From the NCBI GenBank assembly GCA_002483365.1, contig DLHT01000014.1:48039-112038 (forward strand): a DNA stretch of 64,000 nucleotides, given 5' to 3'. Made by a program: the position numbers and the translations under genes. Below the pieces are notes generated by a model that saw nothing but the letters and a program-made list of their open reading frames with translations, had not been told where the DNA came from and did no database searches. Shown here in pieces: positions 45,769 through 55,447 of the stretch; position 1 is the stretch's first letter; each line of letters opens with the position of its first letter. This stretch comes from Cellvibrio sp. UBA7661 (lineage in GTDB: Bacteria > Pseudomonadota > Gammaproteobacteria > Pseudomonadales > Cellvibrionaceae).

Positions 45769-48387
45769 ATGAAATACACGCCACTAATCCGCTTTCCCCG
45801 TACCAGCCTGTTTTTAGCCATTAGCCTGCTAGCGCCGCTGGCATCAGCCCAGGATACCGCCGCGGACAACTCCGTTGAGGAAGTTGTCGTAACCGGTATG
45901 CGCGCCTCATTAGAGAAGGCGATTGCCGTTAAGCAACAAAACACCAAGGTGATGGAAGCCTTGGCAATGGATGATATCAACGCCACCCCTGCCGTTACCA
46001 TCGCTGAAGCACTGGTTCGTCTGCCTGGTATTAATGGCTCACGCGACCGTGGCAATGAAAGCCAGGCCGCTATCCGTGGCCTTGGCCCACGCATGGTGTT
46101 AGGCACCGTGAATGGCCGCGAAGCCGCAAGCCCTGAGCCTGGCCGTGCCATCCGCTATGAACAGTATCCATCTGAATTGGTATCGGCCGCGGAAGTTTAT
46201 AAAACCCAGTCTGCCGATCTGGTAGAAGGCGGTATTGCTGGCACCATCAACCTGAAAACCATTTCTCCCCTTTCACATACCGGCCCTGTGGCAACGGTGC
46301 GTGTGGGTGTGCAGCACAACGAAAGCGCGGAAGATATTCCGGATTACAACCCGCTGGGCAACCGTTTTAGCGGTGCATTTGTACATCAATTCAGCGATAC
46401 CTTTGCGGTCGCGATCGGTGCCTCAACCCAAACCCAAAAGAATGCCTACGGCTCTTTGCAAGGCTGGGGTTACAGCACCGGTAATTGGGATCTGGATGGA
46501 CAAGGCTCTACCGGCAACACACCTTGGGGTGTTGCGGCAGAAGTGAAAAAGCTCGATACCGACCGCGATGGCGTGATGACCACCTTTGAGTGGCAGGCGA
46601 GCGATGCACTTAACGTGAAATACGATGTGCTCTACACCAAATTTGCGATGGACGAGCAGCAAAACCAAACCTGGGCACAAGATATAGGTTTGAACCCGGG
46701 CCCTTGGGGCGGTTGGGGGATAGAAGACACCAATACCGATGGCCGTCCGGATAACTTGCTGAGCAATGTTGTCATGGATGGCGACAAAGCTGTCGCCGCC
46801 ACCATTAATGGTTGGGAAGGCCAAATCCGCCATGTCATCGGCGCGTATCAACAAGAAAACAGTGGCCTTACCCAAGGTTTGAAATTCAGCCACACCGGTT
46901 TTGACAACTGGCAAATCGACGTGGATCTATCGCACTCCACTGCTGAGCGCGAGAACTACTGGAACGCCATTTATCTGGATCAGTACGCCGAAACCTGGAG
47001 TTACGATACCCGCGGTCGCCCTTCTATCACTGCACCCGATGGCTCACCACTGTTGTCACCAGAAACAGCGTCTTACAACTGGATTGGCAACGCCAACGAA
47101 GGTTCAACGCTGGAAGACAAATTGCAAAGTGCACAGTTTGATATCAAACGCGATCTGGATGCAGGCCACTTGCGTGCACTGAGCTTTGGTGCGCGCACTG
47201 CTGACCGCGAGAAAGAAGTGATCTGGACGGATTTCAGCATGAGCCGCAGTGTTGATAACGGCATCGCGGTCGCCTTCCCCGAAGGTTTCCTGAGCAGTTA
47301 TACGCTCGGCGCTTTCGATACGATTCCGTTCCTGAATGCACCGTCTTACGCAAAAACTGCTGAACTTATCTATGGTGGCGTTGCGTTTGATACGGCTGCC
47401 GTCAATGAAAGCCGCTATTGGAAAGTCGATGAACAAAACGATGCGTTTTACGTCAAGCTGGATTTTGAAGGCCAACTCGGCGGCTTGGACTACAACGCAA
47501 ACATCGGTGTACGTCAGGTTGATATCAGCACCAAAAGTTACGCATTAAACGGCGAACATGTCGATAACGATTTCTCCAAAGCCCTGCCAAGCGCCAGCTT
47601 GAACCTGGATTTGGATGACACTCGCAAATTGCGCATTGGCGTTTCACAAGCAATCTCACGTCCACCACTGGATGAATTGCGTGCAGGCCAATATATCAGC
47701 GCGATCAACACTGGAAGTTCTGGCGGCGCAGGCAACCCGTTATTGGACCCATTCACTGCCGACCAAATTGACGTTGCTTATGAATGGTATTTTGCGTCTG
47801 AATCGCTCGCCGCATTGAGCCTGTATTACAAAGATATTGAAAACTACATTGGCAACGCGACGGTGGGCACCTTCACCAGCCAACAAGGTACATTTGAAAT
47901 TTACGGGCCAGTGAATGGCGATGGCGGATACGTGCGTGGTGCAGAAGTCACCTTCCAAATGCCATTGGATTTTTTACCCGTTGAAGGCTTTGGTATTTAT
48001 TCCAACTACGCGTTTGCCGAATCCAATATTTATGAATTTGCGCCTTCAGATAACCCATTACCTATGGCCGGTCTGGCAAGGGATACCGCAACGCTGGACC
48101 TGTGGTACAGCAACTATGGTATCGATGCACGTCTGGGGTGGAAATATCACTCGGCTTACACCAGTGCGTTCAGCTGGGACAGCTATGACCTGACCACGCT
48201 GGATGCAGAATTGGGTGTTGGCCTGAGCCTCGCGTATGAAATCAATGAACATTACAACGTGCGTTTCCAGGTGTTTAACCTCACCAACGAACCACTGCGT
48301 CTGACACAAAATAACGATTCAGGAAACCTGAAACGTTTTGATGACTACGGCCGCAGCTATTTGCTGGATTTCACCTGGAAGCTCTAA
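45769..48387 (+). CDS. TonB-dependent receptor, probable galacto-oligosaccharide uptake
   Basis: An 872-residue outer-membrane transporter. The signal peptide (1-27, ending ASAQD) precedes the TonB-box-like VEEVVVTG, the plug domain (about 40-160; ALVRLPGINGSRDRG, AAIRGLGPRMVLGTVNG) and a 22-strand barrel ending in an aromatic-rich YLLDFTWKL. It would import oligosaccharides using TonB energy. The substrate is inferred from the two downstream glycosidases. This receptor type (with NTD-less plug) is common in Cellvibrio and Xanthomonas carbohydrate loci. Confidence 0.88.
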   Translation: MKYTPLIRFPRTSLFLAISLLAPLASAQDTAADNSVEEVVVTGMRASLEKAIAVKQQNTKVMEALAMDDINATPAVTIAEALVRLPGINGSRDRGNESQAAIRGLGPRMVLGTVNGREAASPEPGRAIRYEQYPSELVSAAEVYKTQSADLVEGGIAGTINLKTISPLSHTGPVATVRVGVQHNESAEDIPDYNPLGNRFSGAFVHQFSDTFAVAIGASTQTQKNAYGSLQGWGYSTGNWDLDGQGSTGNTPWGVAAEVKKLDTDRDGVMTTFEWQASDALNVKYDVLYTKFAMDEQQNQTWAQDIGLNPGPWGGWGIEDTNTDGRPDNLLSNVVMDGDKAVAATINGWEGQIRHVIGAYQQENSGLTQGLKFSHTGFDNWQIDVDLSHSTAERENYWNAIYLDQYAETWSYDTRGRPSITAPDGSPLLSPETASYNWIGNANEGSTLEDKLQSAQFDIKRDLDAGHLRALSFGARTADREKEVIWTDFSMSRSVDNGIAVAFPEGFLSSYTLGAFDTIPFLNAPSYAKTAELIYGGVAFDTAAVNESRYWKVDEQNDAFYVKLDFEGQLGGLDYNANIGVRQVDISTKSYALNGEHVDNDFSKALPSASLNLDLDDTRKLRIGVSQAISRPPLDELRAGQYISAINTGSSGGAGNPLLDPFTADQIDVAYEWYFASESLAALSLYYKDIENYIGNATVGTFTSQQGTFEIYGPVNGDGGYVRGAEVTFQMPLDFLPVEGFGIYSNYAFAESNIYEFAPSDNPLPMAGLARDTATLDLWYSNYGIDARLGWKYHSAYTSAFSWDSYDLTTLDAELGVGLSLAYEINEHYNVRFQVFNLTNEPLRLTQNNDSGNLKRFDDYGRSYLLDFTWKL

Positions 48388-48431
48388 GTATTGGTTTCTT
48401 TTTTGTTTTGTCATGAATCATCCCTTAATTT

Positions 48432-48457
48432 ACGGCTGCTTCGGCAGCCGTCTTTTT
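48432..48457 (+). terminator. Rho-independent terminator after the TonB receptor
   Basis: ACGGCTGC, UUCG tetraloop, GCAGCCGT (48432-48451) and CTTTTT form a textbook terminator 45 bp after the receptor gene. The glycosidases downstream therefore probably have their own promoter or depend on partial read-through. Confidence 0.9.
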
Positions 48458-48482
48458 AATGCGGGAATATTCTGGCCTATAC

Positions 48483-48550
48483 AAAACTATTTCTAATAAA
48501 CCTCTATAAAACTATCACTAATAAACCTCTATAAAACTATTCCTAATAAA
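48483..48550. repeat. 25-bp direct repeat, 2.7 copies
   Basis: Units at 48483-48507, 48508-48532 and 48533-48550 (partial) share the core AAAACTAT..CTAATAAA with two variable bases. They lie directly between the receptor terminator and the GH53 start, in the place where a promoter or operator would be. Confidence 0.85.
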
Positions 48551-48554
48551 AAGT

Positions 48555-49667
48555 ATGCTTATGAAAAACTGGCTAACAACATTTTTATTTGTATGCACAC
48601 TCATATCGGCTTGCAGTTGGGCTACGCAGCCTTTTTATGTGGGTGCTGATTTATCCTACGTTAATGAAATGGAAGATTGCGGTGCGGTGTATCGGGATAA
48701 AAATAAAAAAGTAGATCCATTTACACTCTTTGCCACTAAAGGAGCCAACCTTGTGCGCGTCCGCTTATGGCATAACGCACAATGGACAAAGTATTCAAAC
48801 TTGGACGATGTCAGCAAAACGCTGCAGCGCGCCAAAGATAACAACATGAAAACCTTGCTGGATTTTCATTACTCAGATACCTGGACAGATCCGGAAAAAC
48901 AATTTATCCCAAAAACCTGGGCGCATATCACCGACACCAACGAATTAGCCAAAGCACTCTACGATTACACAACCAATACGCTATCGGCGCTGGATAAAAA
49001 AAATCTGTTGCCGGATATGGTGCAAGTCGGCAATGAAACCAATATTGAAATATTGCAACAGGAAGCCAGTATTGTTAACGGCATTCCGGATTGGCAGCGC
49101 AACGCCACCTTATTAAACAGTGGCATAAAAGCCGTGCGCGATTACAGTCTGGCGAGCGAAAAAAATATCAAGATCATTTTACATATCGCCCAACCGGAAA
49201 ATGCACTCTGGTGGTTTAAACAAGCCAGTGAAAACGGCGTGACTGATTTTGATATTATCGGGCTCTCGTATTATCCGCAGTGGTCTACTTACACCCTGCC
49301 CCAATTACCCGATGCGATTAAAAAATTAAAAGGCATTTACGGCAAAGAGGTTATGATTGTCGAAACCGCCTACCCCTGGACGCTGGAGAATTTTGACAAA
49401 GCCAGCAATGTATTAGGCAAGCAAGCGGTACAGCCAGACTTTCCTGCGACACCGAAAGGCCAGGTGATGTATCTGGTAGCATTGACCCAATTGGTCAAAA
49501 CCGCCGGTGGCTCAGGAGTTATATACTGGGAGCCAGCATGGGTCAGCACCCGTTGCACCACTTTATGGGGCAAAGGCTCGCACTGGGAAAATGCCAGTTT
49601 TTTTGACGCAACAAAACGTAACAATGCCCTACCCGCTTTTTTATTTTTCTCGGCAAATTACAAATAA
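48555..49667 (+). CDS. Endo-beta-1,4-galactanase (GH53)
   Basis: A 370-residue GH53 enzyme that cuts beta-1,4-galactan, the side chain of rhamnogalacturonan I. The acid/base Glu161 is in VQVGNETNIE and the nucleophile Glu270 is in VMIVETAYPW. FYVGADLSYVNEME at the mature N-terminus is typical. The signal peptide holds LISAC, a possible lipobox, so it may be anchored to the outer membrane. The start may be ATG 48555 or 48561. It is followed 36 bp later by a beta-galactosidase gene. Confidence 0.93.
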   Translation: MLMKNWLTTFLFVCTLISACSWATQPFYVGADLSYVNEMEDCGAVYRDKNKKVDPFTLFATKGANLVRVRLWHNAQWTKYSNLDDVSKTLQRAKDNNMKTLLDFHYSDTWTDPEKQFIPKTWAHITDTNELAKALYDYTTNTLSALDKKNLLPDMVQVGNETNIEILQQEASIVNGIPDWQRNATLLNSGIKAVRDYSLASEKNIKIILHIAQPENALWWFKQASENGVTDFDIIGLSYYPQWSTYTLPQLPDAIKKLKGIYGKEVMIVETAYPWTLENFDKASNVLGKQAVQPDFPATPKGQVMYLVALTQLVKTAGGSGVIYWEPAWVSTRCTTLWGKGSHWENASFFDATKRNNALPAFLFFSANYK

Positions 49668-49703
49668 AAAATACACTTAACAAGATCGACAAGTGAGAGC
49701 TAT

Positions 49704-52106
49704 ATGAACAGCATCGTAAAAAAATTATTAGGGGAAAACCTGCTTCCGCTCCATCGCCTGCGAGCCGGGTTGACGGGTTTGGCACTGTGCGGATTCATAA
49801 CCGCCTGTTCACCTACACCCGATCCTCGCCTTGCAGCGATTGCAGCCAATGACCAACCTTACAATACCGGTTGGCAATTTTTCCGCAGTGACAACGCATT
49901 GGATTTAGCCACCGCCCAACAACATCAGGATTGGCAAACCATACAAATTCCTCACACACCTAAAATTGAACCGCTTGTTGTGAATGAACAATTCCAGGGC
50001 GATGCCTGGTACAAAAAAATCATCACCCCGGAAGCTGGCTGGAAAGAAAAACAAATCGCACTGAAATTTGAAGCGGCCATGAATGTGGCAGAGGCATGGC
50101 TTAACGGTGAAAAACTCACCACACATGTCGGCGGCTATTTGCCTTTTACGGTCAATCTCACCGAAAAATTAAAATGGGATTCACCAAACGAATTAATGGT
50201 GCGTCTGGATAACCGCGACAACCCCATTACCGGGCCAAAGCCATTAAAAGATCTGGACTTCAATACCTACGGCGGAATTTATCGCTCGGTACAATTGCAA
50301 ATCAACAACGATTTGCATATTACCGATGCGGTCGCCGCCGGTAAAAAAGCCAGCGGTGGTATTTTTGTTACCTATCCGCAAGTCAGCAAAGAACAAGCGA
50401 TGGTGAGAATCCAGACTCACGTTTATAACGCTCACTATGATCCTAAAAAATTCCGTGTAGTACAGCGCTTGATGGATGGCGAAAAAGTAGTAGCAGACCA
50501 AACCAGCCCGCTGCTTTCTATTACCGGAAAATCCGATCAGGAAAATATTATTGAATTACCGGTAACGCAACCGCGCCTGTGGTCACCCAAAACCCCTAAC
50601 CTATATCAATTAGTGACGCGTGTTTATGAAGGCGATTCACTGGTGGATGAAAAAACCACTCGCATCGGTATCCGTGAATTCAAATGGGTTGAAGGTCAAT
50701 TATTTATTAACGGTGAAAAAACATTTTTGCGCGGTGTGAACCGCCATCAGGAATATCCTTATGTAGGTTATGCAACCTCTGATGCAGCCGATTACCGCGA
50801 TGCGGTGAAAATAAAATCAGCAGGTTTTGATTATGTGCGCCTATCGCACTACCCGCATTCCCCTGCCTTTATGGCTGCAGCCGATGAATTGGGCTTGGTA
50901 TTGCTGGATTCTATTTTAGGTTGGCAATATTTTTCTGAAGACCCCGCATTTCAGGCACAGATCCAACAAACCTGCCGCGACCTGATCCGCCGCGACCGCA
51001 ACCATGCATCGGTCATGGCGTGGGAATGTTCGCTCAACGAATCCTGGATGACAGAGCCTTTTATCGATTCATTAACCAACATTGTTCACGAAGAATATCC
51101 GGGATCAATGTCTGCCGGTTGGCAGGAATATGGTTACGATATTTATTTACAGGCGCGTCAGCATCGCCTGGAGCATTACAAAGAGCCGAATAAACCTTAT
51201 ATCGTCAGTGAATACGGCGATTGGGAATACTACGCAATGAATGCAGGCTTGAACCAAACCGCGTGGGCCGATTTATTACAGGCAGACAGAAGTAGCCGCC
51301 AATTATTGAGCGATGGTGAAAAACGTTTGTTGCAACAAGCATCCAATATTCAGGAAGCGCACAACGATAATTTCAATACCCCCGCTTTTGCCGATGGCTA
51401 TTGGGTGATGTTTGATTACAACCGCGGCTATGCGCCTGATCTGGAAAGCTCGGGTATTATGAGTATCGACCGCTTGCCAAAATACAGTTACTACTTTTAT
51501 CAAAGCCAGCGCGATGCCAATGAAGTCTCCGACAAATTTGCCTCTGGCCCTATGGTATTTATCGCGAGCGAATGGAACGAGCATTCATCACTGGATGTGC
51601 GCGTGTTCAGCAACACCGATGAAGTGGAATTAATCCTCAATGGAAAAATTATCGCCAAACAAACACCAGACCAAAACAACAACAGCAAAAACCTGAAGCA
51701 TCCACCGTTTACCTTCAAGGTAGATAAATTTGCCGCAGGTGAGCTCAAAGCGATTGGTTATATCGATGGCAAAGCCGCTGCTGAATACAAGGTCGTTACC
51801 CCGGGTGAAGCTGCGCGCTTGCGCATGTCAGTAGATACCAGTGGCAAAGCGCCGCAAGCTGGCGTGAAAGATGTGGTGTTTGTGTATGCGCAATTAGTGG
51901 ATAGCGATGGAGATCCACTGCGCAGTAATAATGTTCCCGTAAACTTTTCGGTCACTGGCAGCGCAACTTTAATCAGCCCTGCAGAAGTTGTTACCAGCAA
52001 TGGTATCGCCAGCGCCTTAATTGAAATTGGTGATTCATTGACAGGACTTAAATTGACGGCAACATCGGCTAACTTGCCTTCGGCAAGTGTAGAAATTGCA
52101 CGGTAG
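49704..52106 (+). CDS. GH2 beta-galactosidase lipoprotein with Big-type C-terminal domain
   Basis: An 800-residue glycoside hydrolase. Lipobox FITAC (Cys35) is followed by the sugar-binding jelly-roll (about 55-205), an Ig-like domain (about 210-320) and the TIM barrel (about 325-600). Acid/base Glu446 is in CSLNESWM and nucleophile Glu503 in VSEYGDWE. A further beta domain and a bacterial Ig (Big_1-like) domain (about 700-800) end the protein. It would release galactose from galacto-oligosaccharides at the cell surface or periplasm. It shares an operon with the GH53 gene. Confidence 0.92.
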   Translation: MNSIVKKLLGENLLPLHRLRAGLTGLALCGFITACSPTPDPRLAAIAANDQPYNTGWQFFRSDNALDLATAQQHQDWQTIQIPHTPKIEPLVVNEQFQGDAWYKKIITPEAGWKEKQIALKFEAAMNVAEAWLNGEKLTTHVGGYLPFTVNLTEKLKWDSPNELMVRLDNRDNPITGPKPLKDLDFNTYGGIYRSVQLQINNDLHITDAVAAGKKASGGIFVTYPQVSKEQAMVRIQTHVYNAHYDPKKFRVVQRLMDGEKVVADQTSPLLSITGKSDQENIIELPVTQPRLWSPKTPNLYQLVTRVYEGDSLVDEKTTRIGIREFKWVEGQLFINGEKTFLRGVNRHQEYPYVGYATSDAADYRDAVKIKSAGFDYVRLSHYPHSPAFMAAADELGLVLLDSILGWQYFSEDPAFQAQIQQTCRDLIRRDRNHASVMAWECSLNESWMTEPFIDSLTNIVHEEYPGSMSAGWQEYGYDIYLQARQHRLEHYKEPNKPYIVSEYGDWEYYAMNAGLNQTAWADLLQADRSSRQLLSDGEKRLLQQASNIQEAHNDNFNTPAFADGYWVMFDYNRGYAPDLESSGIMSIDRLPKYSYYFYQSQRDANEVSDKFASGPMVFIASEWNEHSSLDVRVFSNTDEVELILNGKIIAKQTPDQNNNSKNLKHPPFTFKVDKFAAGELKAIGYIDGKAAAEYKVVTPGEAARLRMSVDTSGKAPQAGVKDVVFVYAQLVDSDGDPLRSNNVPVNFSVTGSATLISPAEVVTSNGIASALIEIGDSLTGLKLTATSANLPSASVEIAR

Positions 52107-52179
52107 TCGTGATTAAGCGCACACATGTTTTATAAAAGACAACGACTTTATAAACATTACTAAACCGTCATCAAAACCT

Positions 52180-52207
52180 AAAAAGCCCCTGTTTTCAGGG
52201 GCTTTTT
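52180..52207. terminator. Rho-independent terminator between GH2 and PEP-CTERM genes
   Basis: AAAAGCCCCTG, loop TTTT, CAGGGGCTTTTT (52181-52206) works on both strands and lies between the convergent beta-galactosidase and PEP-CTERM genes. Confidence 0.9.
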
Positions 52208-52235
52208 ACATTGCAAATCCAAACAATGGCCTTCG

Positions 52236-52817
52236 TTAGCTGGCGCGTCTACGTACAGCACCAAGCGCGGCAAGCCCCAAACCAAACAATGTAATTGACC
52301 AAGGTTCAGGCACACTGGTGCTGATATTAGTAAACACAAATTGATGATCGTTGTAATCAAGATCACCCAGGTTTGGTAAATCTTCAAAACCAACATAAGT
52401 TCCCATGGGAATCAAACTGTCACCACCAAAATCTGTGGCATAGGTGTGATTTTTTGAATCAGAATTAAACCAGGCAACTGAATACCATGACGAGCTAGTA
52501 CTTTGTACCTGCAACTCAAACATCAGTGCATCGCCAGCACTTGCCGTTCCCAACACAATAGAATCACCGTAAGCAGATAAATTATTTTGCAAACCATAAA
52601 TACCCGTCGATACTCCATTAATCCACAAACCAATCCTGCTGATGTAACTGGCACCGGTGGCAAAAAAGTACGCGCTAATATCACCATCAGCCGCAGCAAC
52701 AAAAGAATTTTCACTCGCCTCAGAACCCACGTCGGGGTAAGGAATAGGACCCGCTTGCGCAGTTAAAGCCAAACACGAACATAAAGCAGCGGAAGCAACA
52801 CTCAAATGTTTTGACAT
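52236..52817 (-). CDS. PEP-CTERM sorting-signal protein
   Basis: A 193-residue exported protein. The signal peptide ends at about residue 22 (TAQAG). The mature domain has SYISRIGLWING, SAGDALMFELQVQS and YVGFEDLPNLGDLDYNDHQFVF. The C-terminus has the PEP-CTERM signal: VPEP, a hydrophobic helix, and RRRAS. Such proteins are processed by an exosortase and exported with exopolysaccharide. No exosortase gene is in this window. ATG 52817 is used. Confidence 0.88.
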   Translation of the reverse strand: MSKHLSVASAALCSCLALTAQAGPIPYPDVGSEASENSFVAAADGDISAYFFATGASYISRIGLWINGVSTGIYGLQNNLSAYGDSIVLGTASAGDALMFELQVQSTSSSWYSVAWFNSDSKNHTYATDFGGDSLIPMGTYVGFEDLPNLGDLDYNDHQFVFTNISTSVPEPWSITLFGLGLAALGAVRRRAS

Positions 52818-53030
52818 AACCAATCTCCATGTAATAAAGACAAAATAAATGTAAGGATGCAGATGGAATCACTAGCATCAACATGGAGAGCAAAAAGTAT
52901 GCCACGCAAATTGAATATAAAAATGGTGTAGCTTTATAAACCAATCTGCTAAAAATAAGCGTTTCTGCCTGTTTTCAGTGAGCTGCCTTTGTTATGCGGT
53001 GCATACATTGATTTATTTGTGCAACTTTTA

Positions 53031-53065
53031 CAAAAAAGCCGCACTACAACAATGCAGTGCGGCTT
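53031..53065 (-). terminator. Rho-independent terminator of the LysR gene
   Basis: AAGCCGCACT (53036-53045) and AGTGCGGCTT (53056-53065) pair across a 10-base loop, with a T-run following on the minus strand. It lies 40 bp after the regulator stop codon. Confidence 0.85.
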
Positions 53066-53104
53066 GGTATAAAAATTGGCTCTTATTGACTTAATATAAT
53101 GCTT

Positions 53105-53944
53105 TTAGCGCCACACAATTTTCTGTTGGGAAATTGCACGCAAATTTTCAATTGCCTTATGAACTGTTGCGGATGTATCGCTATCGCGATAGATAGCATA
53201 AATCGGGTAAGTAAATTCAGGGGCATTGGGAACCGGAAATAATTTTTTTTCTTCAATGTAACGCTGTACAACTCGCGCACGAAAGTAACCTGTTCCTGAA
53301 CGTTGTAACAAATATTCAAGTGCCAACAAACCAAAATCAATTGACACTTCTGCGCGGCGTTTGCCGGGGAATGCAGAATCGTGTTGCTGTTCGTACACTG
53401 GGCCCCAATCAACGTAAATATAAGGTTCAGGTATGGCGGCTGACACCATCACCAATTTTTCTTCCAATAATAATTCGATTTTTAATCCAGGAAGATATTC
53501 AGGGCGATACACCAACGCAACATCCAGTACACCGTGACTGACACGACTAATTAGCGAACTGGCTTCACCCGTCTCGACTTGAATAGCCAGGGCACCGTAA
53601 CTGGAGCGCAAATCGGATATCCAATTCAGCAGCAGCGGATTCCACAAAGCCAACTCCCCGCCAACAGAAATGGATTCGGTTTTGGCCTCTGGTAAGGGCA
53701 CATCAAACTTTGCTTTTCCCCACAGCTGGACAATCTGCATCGCGTAACTGACAAAACGCTCGCCTTCCGGTGTCAGGGATGCACCAGCGCGGTTACGCAC
53801 AAACAATTGACAACCAAGTTGCGCCTCCAAATTTTTTATGCGCGCCGTCACTGTTGTTTGGGTGACGTGCAACCGCTCCGCCGTTGCAATAAAGCTGCCG
53901 GAACGCGCGATATCCAGAAATGTTTTTGCCAGTTCAATATCCAT
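53105..53944 (-). CDS. LysR-family transcriptional regulator
   Basis: A 279-residue LysR protein. The N-terminal winged helix (about 1-62) reads DIELAKTFLDIARSGSFIATAERLHVTQTTVTARIKNLE. An effector-binding domain follows (about 90-279). ATG 53944 is preferred; the open frame begins 12 codons earlier. It is divergent from a nitronate monooxygenase gene 107 bp away, so it probably controls that gene. Confidence 0.88.
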   Translation of the reverse strand: MDIELAKTFLDIARSGSFIATAERLHVTQTTVTARIKNLEAQLGCQLFVRNRAGASLTPEGERFVSYAMQIVQLWGKAKFDVPLPEAKTESISVGGELALWNPLLLNWISDLRSSYGALAIQVETGEASSLISRVSHGVLDVALVYRPEYLPGLKIELLLEEKLVMVSAAIPEPYIYVDWGPVYEQQHDSAFPGKRRAEVSIDFGLLALEYLLQRSGTGYFRARVVQRYIEEKKLFPVPNAPEFTYPIYAIYRDSDTSATVHKAIENLRAISQQKIVWR

Positions 53945-53999
53945 CGATTTAATACCAATTTTTTTGATATTAAAATGCATTTAAATTCATTATTCAATG

Positions 54000-54016
54000 T
54001 TATTGATAGTCAATAA
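54000..54016. promoter_or_regulatory. Candidate operator between LysR and nitronate monooxygenase genes
   Basis: TTATTGA TAG TCAATAA is a perfect 7-bp inverted repeat with a 3-bp spacer, placed between the divergent promoters. Size and position fit a LysR-type binding site. Confidence 0.45.
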
Positions 54017-54051
54017 GATAAAACCAATGCCATAGACACTATCTGACACCT

Positions 54052-55038
54052 ATGTATCACCCTGCTTTGTATACACCGCTCACCGATTTATTAGGCTGTA
54101 AATATCCTATTCTCTGCGCAGGCATGGGAGGCGTAGCACGGCATAAACTGGCGGCTGCGGTAAGCAATGCCGGCGGTTTTGCTTGTTTGGGAATGGTGCG
54201 CGAACAACCGGAATTTATCCGCGAAGAAGTTCACCGCTATCGCTCACTTAGCAAAAAACACTTCGCAGTCAATTTGATTCCCGCCGCTACACCTGCAGAA
54301 TTATTGGATCGCCAAATTACCGAATGCATAAGTCTGGGTGTGCGTTACCTCGCATTCTTTTGGGATGTTGATAAAGATATCGTCCGCCGCTGTATTGATA
54401 ACGGCATAACGGTAATGCATCAGGTGGGCAGTAAAAAAGATGCCGAATTAGCGCTTGAAGCTGGCGCCAGTGTTTTAATTGCGCAGGGCGTTGAAGCTGG
54501 CGGCCATGTGCGTGGCGATACTTCACTGTTTGGCTTATTGCCGGAAATAAGCGCATTGAGCCCTGTACCGGTTGTTGCATCGGGCGGAATCACCACAGGA
54601 CAAGGCCTTGTGGCGGCACTCGCTTTAGGTGCGCAGGGCGTAAGTTGCGGCACACTTTTTTTGGCCACCGAAGAATCCAACGCGCACGATTTTCACAAAG
54701 AAAAAATTATCCGCGCAAAAGCGGCCGACACCCTGCTCTGTTATGACTTCCATCGCAATTGGCCCGTCAAAGCTGCAGTCCGCGTGCTGAAAAATGCCAT
54801 CACCGAAAATCCTTACCACGATTACAAGCATTTTCCTGATCGTGCTATTGGCGAACAGGATGGTGCAGCAATTTATCCATTCTCTACTGATTCACCGCTT
54901 AAAGGCGCAACAGGCGATCTCGCCTCTATGGCGCTTTACGCAGGCCAAGGCTGCGCAAATGTCAGGAAAATCAAATCAGCCGCAACAGTAATTGATGATT
55001 TTATGCGGCAAGCAAATCAGTATTTGGATCGTCTTTAG
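54052..55038 (+). CDS. Nitronate monooxygenase (2-nitropropane dioxygenase family)
   Basis: A 328-residue FMN-dependent TIM-barrel enzyme that oxidises alkyl nitronates. PILCAGMGGVARHKLAAAVSNAGG at the N-terminus and GVEAGGHVRG (catalytic His) with VPVVASGGITTGQGL are typical. It would detoxify nitro compounds. No ribosome-binding site is obvious before ATG 54052. It is divergent from the LysR gene. Confidence 0.88.
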   Translation: MYHPALYTPLTDLLGCKYPILCAGMGGVARHKLAAAVSNAGGFACLGMVREQPEFIREEVHRYRSLSKKHFAVNLIPAATPAELLDRQITECISLGVRYLAFFWDVDKDIVRRCIDNGITVMHQVGSKKDAELALEAGASVLIAQGVEAGGHVRGDTSLFGLLPEISALSPVPVVASGGITTGQGLVAALALGAQGVSCGTLFLATEESNAHDFHKEKIIRAKAADTLLCYDFHRNWPVKAAVRVLKNAITENPYHDYKHFPDRAIGEQDGAAIYPFSTDSPLKGATGDLASMALYAGQGCANVRKIKSAATVIDDFMRQANQYLDRL

Positions 55039-55081
55039 AAATTAAGATGAACGAACAGGTATGACAACAAGAGGTTAGTTT

Positions 55082-55303
55082 ATGAATCCAAAAGCGATGT
55101 TGAACTATGCACACTGCACAATGGCCGCGACTCTGAGCCTATCGTTATTGATTGTATACGTTACTTACGGATCAAACCTCATACTCACCATTCCCACCCA
55201 GGCAATCTTGCATGTTGGCCTGATTATTTTTCCCACATTTTTCAAAATCAGTTACATCATCCGCCTTAATGCGTTGAAGCAATTGGGAAAACCCGTCAAT
55301 TAA
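55082..55303 (+). CDS. Small membrane protein of unknown function
   Basis: A 73-residue protein with two hydrophobic segments (about 11-29 and 37-60). An AGAGGT box (about 55070) precedes the ATG by 7 nt. It lies 43 bp after the nitronate monooxygenase gene and may be co-transcribed. No family is recognised. Confidence 0.6.
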   Translation: MNPKAMLNYAHCTMAATLSLSLLIVYVTYGSNLILTIPTQAILHVGLIIFPTFFKISYIIRLNALKQLGKPVN

Positions 55304-55447
55304 TTCGTGCTATTGATTAATTTCTTTATTGATTTTTTCACTAATTTTTTTCTGATTTTTTTACTGATGATTGATGAGAAATATCCAAGCGCACAAATAC
55401 TGTTTGCATGGATATAAATTTTATATAAACCGACCGGAGACTATCCA

